Source: Chondrilla cf. caribensis (taxonomy: Eukaryota; Porifera; Demospongiae; Chondrillida; Chondrillidae). From it: 64,000 bases of DNA. How positions within the stretch are numbered: position 1 is the first letter of the stretch; every line of letters begins with the position of its first letter. Positions 31,001-42,717 of this stretch are shown one piece after another. The position numbers and the translations under genes were made by a program. Below the pieces are notes generated by a model. That model had not been told where the DNA came from. It did no database searches and saw nothing but the letters and a program-made list of their open reading frames with translations. The DNA is taken from contig OZ026546.1 of NCBI GenBank assembly GCA_964020155.1, positions 3,482,900-3,546,899 on the forward strand, in the 5' to 3' direction.

Positions 31001-33367
31001 TCACACTTTGGTATAGACTACTTTATTGTCGACTGGAGGAGGAGCTATCGGATGTGGCCGGCTGTGGTCAATCTCAGCGTAGTGTCCCAACAGACCTTCA
31101 GTGGAGCCCAGACTGGAGCTTGGACTGGAGCTCTCACTGGAGCTTGAGTGGTCCTGAGATGAGTGAAATCAATTCACAATGAGTGATCTCCCAGTCAATT
31201 GTTCAAATCAATGTGTGCACTACATAATGATCCCTCTCAAGTTGGTAATAAATTGGCATGCGTGCGTGTATGTGTACATGCATGCGTGTGTAAGTATGCG
31301 TGTGCATGTGTGTATGTGCGCGTGCATGTGTGTGTGTGATCTTGTGTCTACTGATGAGTCCCCATTTGTAGATCAGTACAAAAAAGGTGTTTGCTTACAT
31401 TGACTCCATTTGGTGGACGCCCAATAGGGACTTCATTGCTTATGTCACTACTGTTGTCAAGAAAGGGAAAAAGATGTCATTACCCTCAACAGTACATCAT
31501 ATATAGCATTCCTTTTATTACCATGATTCCCTGAGTGTGTGAGTCTCAATGCCTTCAACTGTGCCCTCTGCTCTCATTATGGGGATGCCATTTCCAACTA
31601 TAGGTTTTCCTGTTTGTGATGCAGTTCTGGTAGTGCTGAATATGGGAAAAAAACGTGAAATTGAAAAAAATGTGAATTTGGCACCGTCATGTCTGTATGA
31701 GAGGATTGCACAGTGTGGATTCAACAGTCACACATTACCTACACAAGGGAGATTATTATGGAAAAACCCAGAAGTCTTCCAAATTCAATTACCTATTTAT
31801 GGTACAGTCAGCGGACTCTCCCAAGACCACCAGTTCAGAAAAATACAAATAGAGTTCTTAAAAGTGAAAATTCACTGAAAGTGAAAGCCTTACAATGTCA
31901 TAATACCAACGTAACTACATGTACAAATGTACAGAGCATACATACTGTAGGTGCAGATCGATGGTTTCTCAGGAAAGTTTTACACTGAAGGGACACTGAA
32001 TATGATCACACCAAGTTGAAACACATCTACAATTCACTAACAAACGTGAATGCAACAGTACCTTTCTGTCTTTTTCTGTCTGTTCCCTGTATGCTGGAAA
32101 GCATCTGGGCCTATAGCGACAATACAGAATGTATTACATAGCAAATGTAACAGCAGACTTACACACATACATATATACACATATAACTAAATAATATAAC
32201 TTGAAGTTTTGCATCAGAGCAAACCTAATCTAGCACATGCATACGTATACATTCTGGACATGAATGTGGTTCACTTAGTATTGAATACACATTGTGTAGT
32301 TATATACGTATGTGCTCCACTCACATAATATCACATCACACACGCCAATTTTCCTGTCACTACGATGGCGTGAACGTAGTACAATTATGACACCACAGAT
32401 GACAGCTGCTATAGCAAGGAGCAAACCAAGTACTATGGCCACAGGCACAGCGACAGAAACTGCAGAGACTGAAGCGGACGCAACATCACAGTGGAATGGC
32501 AGAAATACACTCACCAAGCAATGTGAATCGACTACTTACATGATTGTTCATTCTTTGTCTTGTCAGTTGTCATAAGAACTGTAAAGAAAATAAGTTGAAG
32601 TCAAAATGCTCAACTATGTATATGAAGTTATTAACAGATAGAACACTAATTACTACTACATACCCTCTGGTGTGCTGTAAACATGTGCTGGTATCTCTTT
32701 ATAAAGACTGAATCCCTCTCCCTTAACTTGAGTCTCAACTCTCACTGTGTATTCACCTGGTGTCACTCCCTCAAATCTGAAGCTATCAGTATGCCTTCCA
32801 ATGATAAACGTATCATTAACTGTAACTCTTACTTGTTCCAGTGGAGGACATCCTTCACTGGTAACATTCAACAACACTAGTAGAGAGCTTTCCTCGTTTG
32901 TACACAATACGGATAGTTCAAGCTGAGAATCTGAAAGAAAGCCACAAAACAGTTACACAATCTGCTAAGCATAACAGATGTTAACCAATATATGTACCTT
33001 TGAATTTCACATCAAAAGCCTCACTGGGAATACTACCTACGACAGAGGTCACACAAGTGTAGGTACTTGTAGTAGGCTGAGTTTGAGTGATAGTGACAAT
33101 AGTATATCCTCCTAGTATCGATGAGTTTACACTGTGTCCTACAATACTATTGAGTTCATCAAGGGTGGTTTCTGTACCATTCACAGTCCAGGTTAATGCT
33201 GGCCTTTCAAGATCTTTCCAGGTACAAATAAGTCTGGCAGTCTCTCCCAGGCAGAAAACATACTTGTTCTGGTCAATTGTCAGTTGAGGAACTTCACAGT
33301 GAACAGTAGAGACAGTAGAAATTAGGAGCAGTAGAAAGGCTGTGTTAGTATATAACCTTGACATCAC
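31001..33367 (-). CDS. Ig1: Ig/FN3-like receptor with ITIM-type tail
   Basis: Exons in transcript order: 33367-32998 (signal peptide plus Ig), 32930-32664 (FN3-like), 32578-32540 (13-codon stalk), 32468-32325 (transmembrane), 32110-32062, 31635-31522, 31450-31399 and 31153-31001. They total 1188 bases or 395 residues. The Ig domain has Cys48, Trp60 and Cys105 (LICTW, LTWTVNG, STYTC). The FN3-like exon ends with FEGVTPGEYTVRVETQ. The membrane segment is SVAVPVAIVLGLLLAIAAVI with RSRHRSDRK after it. The final exon encodes Ser-rich sequence, GHYAEID and the C-terminal VVYTKV; VxYxxV is a full ITIM (SH2-phosphatase docking) and HYAEI a near one. The chain of phases (1, 1, 1, 1, 2, 2, 0) closes exactly. 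In family terms it is an inhibitory-type receptor; ligand and signalling partner are inference. Confidence 0.8.
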
Positions 33368-34701
33368 TCAGTATATTATGAAGTGACTATGTAACTAAAA
33401 TTATGATAGATAAAGCTAAACAGGCTCGATATATAGAAGCACCAGGGAATATCCATTTACAATCACGTAATTTCCTTTACAGGAAGTACATCATTAATAA
33501 AGGACACCTCGTATATCATACGAGATTCTACATGGCATATGTGGTAAAGTGAAACAAAATGCAATCTAATAAACGCGTACCGTTGAGAATTTATATTATT
33601 GTGTGTTAGTAGACTAACCTGTATCTGCTGATATTCTAGCATCATTATAGACTTACATCTATACACGGTTTCAGCAATACACCGAGACAAAAAACAGAAT
33701 TGGTGGGCCGCTTATGGCACCCAATACTTCTATTTAACTACAGTTTACGATTGAACAGGTCAATTCTGTATCGAAATGGTCCTACCCTACCGTCCACAAT
33801 AATGTTCGGCCACCGCGTCTATAGTGTATTAATATTCGTGATAAGCTTGTCTTTATCCATAGATACTCTATACAATGATGCTTTATCCCACAAGTCGACT
33901 TATATTCAGCAAAACCAGCAAACTAGAAAGACATGCTCTTCCTAGGCGATCCAAGACATGTACTTTACAATACATACGCCAACTAAACCAGAGATATTAT
34001 TGTCTAGAGATCTCTAGCCCTAGTCTGGCATAGCCGACCCTTCCCTCCATTTTTGTTGGTCGGAGTAATGGGTCTAGCTACGCCAGACTACTCTATCACC
34101 ACTCTTCAGTCGGTTAACGTACAAGATCGCTGCATGAAATCATAGATCCTTGTAGTATCTATGATGAAATTTACAGAAATTCGGGACCTGATTGGACACC
34201 ACTCGGACCGTACGTAGAAATATAGCTGAATATAGCTGGCTAAACCTAGGCCTTCTTCGAAATACAAATAGGAACCTAGTGTACTGGAAATGATATGAGG
34301 CTATAAGCGAATTTGAGAGACAGACCGCTACTCTAAATAGCCATCAGCCATTTATTTCAAGTGCCAGCACTGGTCCTGTGATCTGCAGGTGGCACAGAAT
34401 GGTATCATCATCCAATGCTATGTCCTTTGAAGGTCAGTATCATTGCTGATAAGTACAAACGTACATAATATTTTGAAATTAATAATGGTCTTCCCCCATG
34501 CACCATAACATATATTGCATGGCAGATGAACAGTGCTATATTAGAGCTGAACCGTCTCATAATCCCCAATCACCCCATGTGGCCAGGTGTACATATTGGT
34601 AGATAGCTGGGCTACCAAGACAAGGTATGATAAATATGAAACTTCCAGTATACCGGCTTCAAGCCAGGTAGACACATGCGTAGTCAGTAAAAATTAGAAT
34701 A
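33368..34701. other. Ig1 upstream / Ig2 downstream spacer
   Basis: No gene. A weak kappaB-like word GGGAATATCC (one mismatch to consensus) lies at 33445-33454, ~80 bp upstream of the Ig1 start. A 70-bp foldback with TAGTCTGGCATAGCCGACCC arms is at 34021-34090. Most of 33600-34700 is duplicated at about 48110-49120, next to Ig5. Confidence 0.5.
34021..34090. repeat. 70-bp foldback (TAGTCTGGC family)
   Basis: The left arm TAGTCTGGCATAGCCGACCC pairs with GGGTCTAGCTACGCCAGACTA at the right end. The copy of the surrounding DNA at 48110-49120 lacks this foldback, so it inserted after the duplication or was lost there. Confidence 0.75.
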
Positions 34702-36137
34702 CTAAAGGTTATCATAAAGTTGATGCAGGTGCCCTGGATCCATCTCCATGGCAACATATGCTGGGTTCTGCTCTGGCACTACCAAGTCTTCTGGTCTTCC
34801 CACAACATCCTCATATTTAGGCTCCGCAGCTGGATCTAAATGGTGGAATGATTCATTAATTCTGTACCAATCACATATGGTAATATAATTAATTTTTGAA
34901 AATTTAGTTTTTCTCGTCATAAGTTCTAAATGTTTCATCTGCATGATTGTACCACATGATAACCTAATACATGTAGTTTGTTAAAAATAATATGTACCAT
35001 TATCATAGACTAGATGAATGGGATAGAGAATTATAATTAAATGGATAATTACAAGAAGAAACGTACAGTAACAAGTGTATTATTATATGCTGTACAACTT
35101 TATGAACCTAGCAAGTACATACCATTTTTCTTTCTATTATGACAACAACGTATACGTAGCATGGTTAAAACACCCAGGATAAAAGCTGCTGCAACAAGAA
35201 GTATAGTCAGTGCTATGGTAACAGACACAGCCACAGGAACTACAGGGACTGAAGTGGACAACAACATCACAGTAGAATGGCAGAATATGTACATTATCTA
35301 TAGATTCTGATCAATTTCTTACATTGTTCAGTACTTACAGCCACTTCACCATCTACATAGGAAACATACAAGTTGATCTCCAACTTGCATAGATCATTCA
35401 CATAGGTATAACACATACCATCTGTATCTGGTTCATCATAAATGTGAACTGGTATCTCTTTGTAAAGACTGAATCCCTCTCCCTTAACTTGTGTCTCAAC
35501 TCTCACTGTGTATTCACCTGGTGACAGCCCCTCAAACCTGAACCTATCAGTATGCCTTCCAATGATAAACGTGTCATTAACTGTAATTTTCACTTGTTCC
35601 AGTGGAGGACATCCTTCACTGGTAACATTCAACAACACTAGTAGAGAGCTTTCCTCGTTTGTACACAATATGGATAGTTCAAGCTGAGAATCTGAAAGAA
35701 AGCCACAAAACAGTTACATAATCTACTAAGCATAACAGGTGTTAACCAATATATGTACCTTTGAATTTCACATCAAAAGCCTCACTGGGAATACTACCTA
35801 CGACAGAGGTCACACAAGTGTAGGTACTTGTAGTAGGCTGAGTTTGAGTGATAGTGACAATAGTATATCCTCCTAGTATCGATGAGTTTACACTGTGTCC
35901 TACAATACTATTGAGTTCATCAAGGGTGGTTTCTGTACCATTCACAATCCAGTTTAATGCTGGCCTTTCAAGATCTTTCCAGGTACAAATAAGTCTGACA
36001 GTCTCTCCCAGGCAGAAATCATCCTTGTTCTGGTCAATCGTCAGTTGAGGAACTTCACAGCAAACAAGACTGACATAGGAGAATAAACACAGCAAATTGA
36101 TACAGTGGTGGAATCTCTTACAACATGATCCCGACAT
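34702..36137 (-). CDS. Ig2: Ig/FN3-like receptor with NPxY/YxxM/YxNL tail
   Basis: Exons in order: 36137-35759, 35691-35419, 35352-35323, 35248-35123 and 34835-34702, summing to 942 bases or 313 residues. The signal peptide (MSGSCCKRFHHCINLLCLFS...) differs from Ig1, but the Ig domain (Cys51, Trp63, Cys108) and FN3-like domain are almost identical to Ig1. The stalk is 10 codons (DGEVAVSTEQ). The membrane segment VTIALTILLVAAAFILGVL is followed by RIRCCHNRKK. The single tail exon encodes KYEDVV, then NPAYVAM, then ten residues, then YDNL at the C-terminus. NPxY is a PTB/endocytic motif, YxxM a PI3K p85 site and YxNL a Grb2-type SH2 site, and the Y-to-Y spacing would also fit an ITAM with Met at the first +3. 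It is likely an activating-type partner of Ig1. The promoter has lost the kappaB site seen in Ig5. Confidence 0.82.
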
Positions 36138-37085
36138 GATTGGAACACCAAAACAACTATTACTAGAGACTGTTATACGGCTCTTGTTTCACTTTTACAA
36201 ATGCATGCTTACCGTGTACGTTGCAATTGATCACTCCACGAAATGGCAACCTTACGATTGCGAAAGATGAGCCCAAACTATACGACAAAATGGCTGACGG
36301 ATCGAAAACCGTTGCTTGTAAAAAGGCTCTTAGATGAAGGAATAGTAATCTTTTGCTGGTACGTGCAAACTTACTTACCTATTTGTATACGGTAATGTAG
36401 GTTATATCTGAATTGGCAGCATATTGATTGAGCTGTAAGGGAAAATGCCAGTTTCGTTAACGCTAGCTGTGATGAAAATTTCTGAATTCCCTGTGTTTCT
36501 TACTGAATTCATAAAGCCCGTTCCGAGATACACAATATCTACATGTAATGCTCCCATTTAGTCAGACACCAATGTCTCGCCGCCAACCACTAAACACTAC
36601 TCTGTTCCTCTGATCTTGTTCATTAATAATCGAACTCTTCATATCATTCAATGGAATCCTGTTTCCGTTATTCTGTACATACATTGTACTATCCTCTTCA
36701 ATATGCACTTATAATTGTTATTGTTGTTGTTGTTATCAGTATATGATCACCTTTCTGCATGACATAACATATTGCTCTATTTTGTGAATAGCAATTGAAA
36801 ATGATGGTACGATGTGGTGTGTACAAGATATACAAGATTTCAACCATAACAAGTATAGTTTTAAGATATAATTTTATTATTATGTTAATGTCCTGTATTT
36901 AGTATATTGTCTATATACTGTACATATTAATGAGTGGGTGTGTATACAGGATGCAAGCATGTACTGTATATAATACGTATGTATTATATATATATATAAT
37001 TATATGCACATTATTGTATAATATAATGTGTATAGTATATACTGAGCATAAGTATAGCGTATAAGTACATGTTTGTGTGCATATT

Positions 37086-37265
37086 GTATTCTACTATTGT
37101 GAGTGTGTGTACTATGTGTGCATATGTATTCTACTATAATGAGTGTGTGTACTATGTGTGCATATGTATCCTACTATTGTGAGTGTTTGTACTATGTGCG
37201 CACATTGTATTCTACTATTGTGAGTGTGTACTATACTATGTGTGCATATTGTATTCTACTATTTA
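37086..37265. repeat. ~48-bp tandem repeat, about four copies
   Basis: The unit contains TATTCTACTATTGTGAGTGTG and GTACTATGTGTGCATAT, repeated with small changes and one internal ACTAT duplication. Confidence 0.85.
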
Positions 37266-38211
37266 CATTACATGTGTCAATTTACACTGTATCATGTTTG
37301 ACTTATGCATGTACATATATAATATTATAGATAATACCTCCTAGCTATAGGCATCAACCAGTGCAGTTGATGCCAGGCGTGTATGCGCAAACTTTCGAAA
37401 AAGTAATATTGGAGGAAAAGAGGGACATTCTTGAAATTATCAAAAATTCTAGTCACTCACAACTTTTACATTTGAAATACGGGATACCTTTTGAGTTACT
37501 CATTCACTACTGTAACAGTACAATACAACGGTACTATCATATTACTGTATTGTACACATTATATTGTATACAGGTATCAATACCCCAGGTGTCAGGTGTC
37601 AAATGCTCCTATCTTGGAGGACATTACCTAATATGACTACATTGTCATTTTGTCCTTGCTCAGAAGGTACAGTGTTATTTCACCTCTGACCCCTGATTCC
37701 ACTACTAAATCCTATTCATATTGCACTTATGATTGTTGTAAAAGTTGTTGACATCGGTGTGATATAGTCACCTTTCTGCCTGTCATGACATCACTGAGAA
37801 AGTGAGCTGATCCGATAACGGACAGAGTGGTGAATGGTGAGCTCCACACGGGACGCCAAACTGTTTGTGACATCACACCTTATTCAATGAATGAAGATTG
37901 AAAATGATAATATAGTATTTATTATGTGGTGTATACAAATGTAAGATTGATTATACACGTATTAATATTTAATATTCATAATATTGCACAATATAATATT
38001 GTGTACCCACTACTTTATATACACATACATGCAGTGTATTATACGTATGTCTGTGTGTATACTGTATACAATACACATGTTGCAATATAGTGTGTACTAT
38101 TTATAATATAATAATACTGAGCATTATTGAGTTTATGTTAATATAATAATAATGTGCATGCATACAATTTCTGTGTACATACTTGTATTTGTGTCTGTGT
38201 TCATGCCCAAG

Positions 38212-38213
<2 letters not shown>

Positions 38214-38283
<70 letters not shown>

Positions 38284-38340
38284 GTGTGTGTGTGTATGCG
38301 TGTGTTTGTGTGTGTGCGTGTGTTTGTGTGTGTGTGTGTG
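38214..38340. repeat. TG microsatellite
   Basis: (TG)n with TGCG and TTTG interruptions near the right end; intergenic, upstream in coordinates of the orphan tail exon. Confidence 0.95.
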
Positions 38341-38419
38341 TACGTACTTAATACTATAATACAACTACCAACCTCAAAGCACACTGCATGAAAAAGAGTC
38401 ATTTATAACAAAATTTGCT

Positions 38420-38547
38420 TCAAATGTTAGTGTAAAATCTTTCATTGGGCACTGTATTCATCTCCCTGGTAACATATGCTGGATTGTGCTCTGGCACTAT
38501 TAAGTCTTCTGGAGGTACTGACCCATCACCGTCTCCCTTAGCTGGCT
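38420..38547 (-). CDS. Orphan activating-type tail exon (Ig family)
   Basis: After an acceptor (TGACCTTCAG read on the minus strand) this exon encodes PPEDLIVPEHNPAYVTREMN, then a spacer, then FYTNI and a stop. It is the tail exon of the Ig2/Ig4 type, in phase 1. No matching Ig, stalk or membrane exon lies between it and the end of Ig3 (39862). The only upstream donor in the right phase is the Ig3 membrane exon (41707), so it may be an alternative last exon of Ig3 that swaps the ITIM tail for NPAYVTR...YTNI. Otherwise it is a remnant. The YxxM of its siblings is YVTR here, so the PI3K-type motif is lost while NPxY and YxNI remain. Confidence 0.6.
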
Positions 38548-38641
38548 CTGAAGGTCAGGATGAGATGTTCATATATAACAGAAATACCAACCATGATGCA
38601 CATGTACATATAATAATAATAATATAAAGATGCATGAACAC

Positions 38642-38725
<84 letters not shown>

Positions 38726-39861
38726 ATTTGCACTTTTCCTCTTCGGTACTTGTTGCATCCTGACCCAGAACATAAACTGTTGTGAAGTAATTGTAAACTT
38801 GTAATATAAACTCGTGTGAACCCAAAACATCAATTGTCATTTCATTTTTCTATATAATTAAGCTTATATATAAGAAAATGAGTCACGAGCTTGGTTTGAA
38901 ACAATGACCATTTTGTTTGGTAGTAAGACAGCTAGCTTTGATCAATTCATAACAGTGCTGCAGTGCACGGATTTGTGCACCCAATCAGATTGCAGATTGC
39001 TTTGGCACATAAATACATACGTAGTGTAGAATTGTAGATGACTCTCATTTGCATGCATAATTTGGACTTGTTAATGTGCACAACTAACAGGACACTGCCG
39101 AACATAATACAATACTTTCACCAGCATTTGTGTACATGAGCAGAGTTTTCACCTAAAGTATGCAATAATTTGCAATTTGTCACCAATTACTCTGCGTGCC
39201 CATACAGAACTAGGCACATGATGAGTCCCGATCCTTTCTCACAGGGAAAAAGAAAAACAAATTTCAAAATTGGTGGCGAGAATGGGACTGGGGTACATGA
39301 AAACTAAAGATTTCTTTGAATTTTCTCACTTCCATATTAGGAAGTGGATTTCATGCATAGTAAATGTACTGTCAGCAACAACAGTGAGAAAACATGATTT
39401 TTGAAAAAAATATTATAGAATTATTCATTCAAATAATCACCTAAACTGTACATGTAATTTCAGGAAAAGTTCATGCATTATTATAATAGTAGGAAAGCAA
39501 TGGAATACAGAAATAACAGCAGTGAGGTGTCATGAGTGTTGTGTGGCTTCACTACACAGTACAGTAATACTACGTGCAACAATATATATATATATATATG
39601 CAATAATAAAAAAATGAGGTGGTGAAACTTACGGTAAACAACAAAATCTCTGAACAGACGTATAAGGTGTGTCACTAGTAAAATAAGTGTATATACTACA
39701 TGGTTCCAAGGTTTGGTATTGTTTAAAAATAGAAGTGATGTAAGGAAAACAATACGAATATAGTGATGATTGATAGTGATAGCCCTACCAGCTTGCAAGT
39801 ATGTGCATGTATATTAATATGAATGTACAAGCTCATATGACTCAGTCATTGTCAATCCTCC
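38548..39861. other. Spacer between orphan tail exon and Ig3
   Basis: Contains a CA tract (38646-38721) and AT-rich DNA. No coding features are seen on either strand. Confidence 0.55.
38646..38721. repeat. CA microsatellite
   Basis: (CA)n split once by AGTCACAC. Confidence 0.95.
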
Positions 39862-40116
39862 TTAAACATCAGCGTAGACTACTTTATTGTCGACTGGAGG
39901 AGGAGCTATCGGATGTGGGTGGCTGTGGTCAATCTCAGCGTAGTGTCCCAACAGGCCATCAGTGGATCGTGGACTGGAGTTCTCACTGGAGCTTGAGTTG
40001 TTCTGAGATAAGTGAAATCAGTTCACATGAAATGAGTGATTTCACCGTCAATGATGCAAATCAATGTTTGCTCTACATAATGATCTGTCTTAAGTTTGGT
40101 GATGAAATGTGATGAA

Positions 40117-40161
<45 letters not shown>

Positions 40162-42717
40162 CATGTGTGTGTGTGTTTGTGTGCGTGTGCGTGTGTGTGC
40201 GTGTGTACGTGTGTGTGTGTGTGTGCGTGTGCGTGTGTATGCATGCATGTGTGTGTGCATGTGTGTGTGTGTGTGTGTGCGTGTGTGTGTGTGCGTGTGA
40301 GTGTGTGTGATCTTGTGTCTACTGATGAGTCCCCATTTGTAGATTAGTACAAAAACGGTGTTCACTTACATTGACTACATTTGGTGGACACTCAATAGGG
40401 ACTTTATTACTTATGTCACTATTGTCAAGAAAGTAAAGTAGATGTGATTACTCTCAACAGCACATCATGCATAGCATCCTTATATTACCGTGATTTCTTG
40501 CTTCCGTGAGTCCCAATCCCTTCAGCTGTGTCCTTCGCTGTCATTATGGGGCTGCCATTTCCAAATATGGGTTTTCCTGTTTGCGATTGAGTGCTGAATA
40601 TGGGTAAACAGGAAAACGTGAATCTGGCACCGTCATGTCTGAAAGCATGAGAGGATGCACAGTGTGGATTCAGCAGTCACACATCCCCTACACAAGAAAG
40701 GTTATTATAGAAACCCCCCCCAGAAGTGTTCCAAATTTAATTATCTAATTATGGTACAGTTAGTGGACTCTCCCAAGACCACCAGTTCACAGAAATATAA
40801 ATTGAGTTCTTAAAAGTGAAAATTGACTGAAAGTAAAAGCCTTACAATGTCATAACACCCCTGTAACTGCCTGCACAAATGTACAGGATATACATACTGT
40901 AGGTATATACAGGCGGTTTCTCAGGAAAGTTTTAAACTGAAGGGACACTTTGAATATGATCACACCTAGTTGAAACATCATCTACAATTCACTAACAAAC
41001 GTGAATGCAACAGTACCTGACAGGTCTGTTCCGTGTGTGCTGGAAAACATCTGGACCTATAGCAACAGAATGCAACATTACATCATAACAAATGGAACAG
41101 TATACACTCATAATACTATTAAACCTATATGTACGTACAGCAGGACAATAATGTGGAACGTGAGGTTCAGTACAGAGTGGTGGAATATAAGAAACCCGTC
41201 TTAGGCCGTCAATATGGCCATGACTGTATGAACCCATGTTTAGTGAAACTCTGATAGAAGTTCACATTTAGAATCGAACATGCCACAAAGTGTTCTAGAG
41301 GAGGCTGCAAATTCATAAAAGCAAGAAATTATTCTATACCATTTCATCCCAAGGGATACAGGCTGCCATAGACATATGCTTTCTTTGTTGGTGTGAAGAA
41401 TCACTAATACACATACATGGACTGAGATCTGGGTTCAGTTCATTGTGTGTGAGACACATATCACTTCAAGTATACTATAAGGTACTAGCTGTCAAAATAA
41501 TACTAGTGAGGTTAAAACACCTGTAGTAAAAATGTATGTACATATTACATCTGTTTCTCTGTATGAATAACCACTAGCAAAGACTATATGAAGAAGATAT
41601 GTCGCATTATACATTATGTATATGGCAAGAAGGGGCATCAATGTGGTTCATTTTTAATTAATTATACTGAATACACATTGTGTTGTTGTATATGTGCTCC
41701 ACTCACATAATATCACATCACACATGCCAAATTTCCTGTCACTACGATGGCGTAAACATAGTAGAATTATGACAATACAGGTGACAACTGCTGCAACAAG
41801 GAGCGTAGCCAGTACTATGGCAACAGGCACAGCCACAGGAAATTCAGGGGCTGAAGTGGAAAACGACATCACAGTAGAATGACATTAAATACATCCACCA
41901 AGCACATCCATGTTATTTCTTACATTGGTCATAATCAATATCAACTTCTTGTATATCAAGACCTGTATAAAAAATGGAAACCAAAATACCACTCACAAAC
42001 TTCCAAAGTACATTTAGTAATACCACATACCATCTGATGTATTATAGACAGGGACCATCATATTCTTGTAGAGACCAAAGTCCTCTCCTTTAACTTGTGT
42101 TTCAACTTGCAAAGGATACTCTACATCTGGTGACAGTCCCTCAAACTCAAAGGTATCATTATGTCTTCCAATGAGAGACTCATTGTTAACTGTAATTCTC
42201 ACTTGTTCCAGTGGAGGACACCCTTCACTAGTAATGTTCAACAACACTATCAAGGTTGTCTCCTTTCTCGTATATGAAATGGATAATTCTAGTGGTGAAT
42301 CTGAAAGAAACATTTATAATTACACAAACAAAAAATAACAAACTCCAATCATTGTGTACCTCTGAATGTAACATAAACCACTTCACTGGGAACATCCTTT
42401 TCAAGAGGCACTATACAAGTGTAGCTGGTTACACTAGGCTGAGTTTGAGTGATACTGACTCTACTGAATCCTTCTGTTCGAAATATACTTATATTGTGTC
42501 CGTCCATTCCATTGAGTCCTCCTGGTGTGGTAACCGTGCCATTTACCTCCCAGGATGATGCAGGTACATTGTCCCACTTGCATATGAGTCTGGCAGTCTC
42601 TCCCGGACAGAAAACATCCTTGTTTTGCTCAAACTTCAGTTGAGGAACTTCACAGCAAACAAGAGATATGCAAGAAAACGGGAGTAGTAAAAAGACATAA
42701 AGTTCTATTCCTTTCAT
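39862..42717 (-). CDS. Ig3: Ig/FN3-like receptor with ITIM-type tail
   Basis: Exons in order: 42717-42360, 42300-42031, 41962-41924, 41850-41707, 41056-41017, 40593-40489, 40418-40370 and 40002-39862, summing to 1146 bases or 381 residues. The signal peptide MKGIELYVFLLLPFSCISLV is followed by an Ig domain (LICKW, SSWEVNG, TSYTC) and an FN3-like exon with FEGLSPDVEYPLQVETQ. The stalk is LDIQEVDIDYDQ. The membrane segment is VAVPVAIVLATLLVAAVVTC, with RHRSDRK inside. The four tail exons match Ig1 one for one; the last encodes GHYAEID and ends VVYADV. Compared with Ig1, the last codons differ in nucleotide sequence but keep Y-x-x-V-stop, which argues that the ITIM is under selection. The ectodomain is of the Ig4/Ig8 subtype, not that of Ig1. 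A kappaB-like site lies upstream at 43240-43250. Confidence 0.8.
40117..40310. repeat. TG microsatellite in last Ig3 intron
   Basis: (TG)n with many TGCG interruptions. It lies between the last two Ig3 exons. The equivalent Ig1 intron (31254-31338) holds only a short degenerate version. Confidence 0.95.

Larger units (their letters stand above)
36138..38419. other. Intergenic spacer Ig2 to orphan tail exon
   Basis: The Ig2 promoter region (36225-36480) resembles that of Ig5 and keeps ACAAAATGGCTGACGGATCG, but the kappaB word is replaced by GATGAGCCCA. Beyond that is AT-rich DNA, a ~48-bp tandem repeat (37086-37265) and a TG tract (38214-38340). No gene is seen. Confidence 0.55.

Noticed and set aside
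30946..31182. Plus-strand frame with LEEELSDVAGCGQSQRS and its twin at 39801-40112
   Set aside because: It is the antisense of the ITIM tail exons of Ig1 and Ig3, whose minus-strand frame is supported by exon phases and conserved Y-x-x-V-stop.
32344..32346. GC-AG intron after the Ig1 membrane exon (and likewise at 41726-41728 in Ig3)
   Set aside because: Comparison with Ig2 first suggested a GC donor after RKI-G. A perfect GTGAGT donor 21 bases further on keeps phase 1 and joins the next exon in frame in both genes, so the ordinary GT-AG model is better.
32312..32575. Plus-strand frames complementary to Ig, FN3 and membrane exons (for example 33087-33287, 35848-36048, 41694-41882, 46616-46810, 60738-60932)
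   Set aside because: These are shadows of the minus-strand exons; they repeat because the exons repeat.
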